Shown: piece after piece, positions 13,828 through 14,356 of the stretch
Numbering within the stretch: position 1 is the stretch's first letter
Layout: each line of letters opens with the position of its first letter
NCBI GenBank assembly: GCA_026981635.1
Contig: JALSIF010000209.1
Coordinates: forward strand, 1 to 14,356
Length of the DNA: 14,356 nucleotides
Reading direction: 5' to 3'
DNA from: JALSIF01 sp026981635 [NCBI: bacterium]
GTDB lineage: Bacteria > 4484-113 > JALSIF01
Translations under genes and position numbers: made by a program
The notes under the pieces: model-generated
Databases searched by the model: none
Told to the model about the DNA's origin: nothing
Seen by the model: only the letters and a program-made list of their open reading frames with translations

Positions 13828-14356
13828 TCAGTTACCGTCAGGTCCGGCCCCTTCACCCACGCCCGGCGGACCTCCCGCAGGTGGGGTGAAGCTCTCCACG
13901 AACCGCTGCCTGAACTGGTTGACCAGGGTAGTGAGTTCGCTTCGCTCCTGCGGGGTCAGGCTGGGGCCCAGGCGGGCAATCACCCAGTCCAGGTAGTCAA
14001 TCGCCAGGCTGGCACGGGCAGGATCCCGCTCAACCATCCTGGTTCGGGGGTTGGGAACCATGCCGAGGTAGATCTGGGCAAGTATTACCGCCTGCTGGAG
14101 AGCACCCAAAAGCACCCCCTCAATGCCCGACTGGACGATCATCTCCAGCACCCGCTGGCTCTCCGCTATGGCCTCCTCGGCCTCGGAAGAGGGCTGTCCG
14201 CCGGCGGTCGGGGGAGGTGAGGGTGGTGTCTCCTTCTTAGCAGCCTCCTTCGCCCCGGCCTCGGGAGCAGGCTGCTTCTCTGCCTTAGGCTGCTCGGCCG
14301 TTTCGCCCGCCGCCTCTGCCTTTCCCTCCTCCTCGCTGTCCAGGCTCTCAATCAGC
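13828..14356 (-). CDS. Partial gene: low-complexity linker plus DUF1844-like C-terminal domain
   Basis: This reading frame is open from the right window edge, so the start is missing; about 175 codons are visible. The first 65 or so residues are rich in E, A, K and P (for example AEKQPAPEAGAKEAAKKE), a likely disordered linker. The next 80 are helical and match my memory of the DUF1844 family pattern: ILAQIYLGMVPNP, then a block where residues such as ASLAIDYLDWV align, then LTPQERSELTTLVNQFRQRFVE. That family has no known function. The last 20 residues (TPPAGGPPGVGEGAG) are Gly/Pro-rich and coincide with an inverted repeat in the DNA. A GTG at 14151 would give only the C-terminal domain; I think the longer frame is real because it stays open with coding-like composition. 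It lies 8 nt upstream of kdsA. Confidence 0.75.
   Translation of the reverse strand, partial: LIESLDSEEEGKAEAAGETAEQPKAEKQPAPEAGAKEAAKKETPPSPPPTAGGQPSSEAEEAIAESQRVLEMIVQSGIEGVLLGALQQAVILAQIYLGMVPNPRTRMVERDPARASLAIDYLDWVIARLGPSLTPQERSELTTLVNQFRQRFVESFTPPAGGPPGVGEGAGPDGN
13851..13891 (-). repeat. Inverted repeat at the 3' end of the DUF1844-like gene
   Basis: CTTCACCC (13851-13858) and GGGTGAAG (13884-13891) are perfect 8-base arms around a 25-base G/C-rich centre. It encodes the Gly/Pro-rich C-terminal tail with PGVGEGA, just after the conserved domain ends and about 10 nt before the stop codon. Confidence 0.4.

Noticed and set aside
1-14356. tRNA, rRNA, CRISPR array, transposase, integrase, phage or defence genes
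   Set aside because: I looked on both strands and found none; intergenic gaps are all under 100 nt and the genes are housekeeping families.

Overview
This window is a dense, GC-rich stretch of ordinary bacterial chromosome (third codon positions are mostly G/C). The genes lpxC (lipid A) and kdsA (Kdo, inner-core LPS), plus a periplasmic HtrA-type protease, point to a Gram-negative, LPS-making diderm. The Pst permeases are of the large type with big periplasmic inserts, best known to me from Pseudomonas-like PstC/PstA. The gene order does not match any proteobacterial neighbourhood I recognise, so I do not assign a phylum. No rRNA, tRNA, CRISPR array, insertion sequence, integrase or phage gene is visible.

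Layout. Positions 58-6039 (+): a compact pstS-pstC-pstA-pstB phosphate ABC-transporter operon with no phoU after it, closed by a hairpin that overlaps the pstB stop codon. Positions 6097-8181 (+): a UvrD/PcrA/Rep-type helicase. Positions 8190-9530 (-): ffh, the signal recognition particle GTPase, convergent with the helicase with only 8 nt between stops. Positions 9620-11395 (+): an unnamed coiled-coil/zinc-ribbon protein, then tsaE, then lpxC. Positions 11417-14356 (-), read from the right edge: a partial gene with a DUF1844-like C-terminus, kdsA, and an HtrA/DegP-like serine protease. The ffh/zinc-ribbon interval (89 nt) is the only divergent promoter region. No interval without a gene exceeds 100 nt.

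How the genes fit together. PstS captures phosphate in the periplasm, PstC and PstA form the channel, and PstB drives it. LpxC and KdsA supply two separate branches of LPS synthesis. HtrA guards envelope protein quality and Ffh delivers membrane proteins. TsaE serves tRNA t6A modification and the helicase serves DNA repair. It is a housekeeping region and I see no defence or mobile system.

The most unusual signals are small. (1) A GC-rich palindrome-like repeat lies in frame inside several unrelated genes near their termini and gives recurring peptides of the form (S)P-x(2-6)-GEG: in pstA, uvrD, htrA and possibly lpxC near the N-terminus, and in the DUF1844-like gene at the C-terminus. (2) TAGAAT or TATGCT boxes sit 6-9 nt upstream of the start codons of ffh, lpxC and uvrD, which lack a usable Shine-Dalgarno site, suggesting leaderless transcripts. 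(3) There is an unrecognised coiled-coil plus Cys4 protein. (4) PstC has an extra module inside its propeller-like periplasmic domain.
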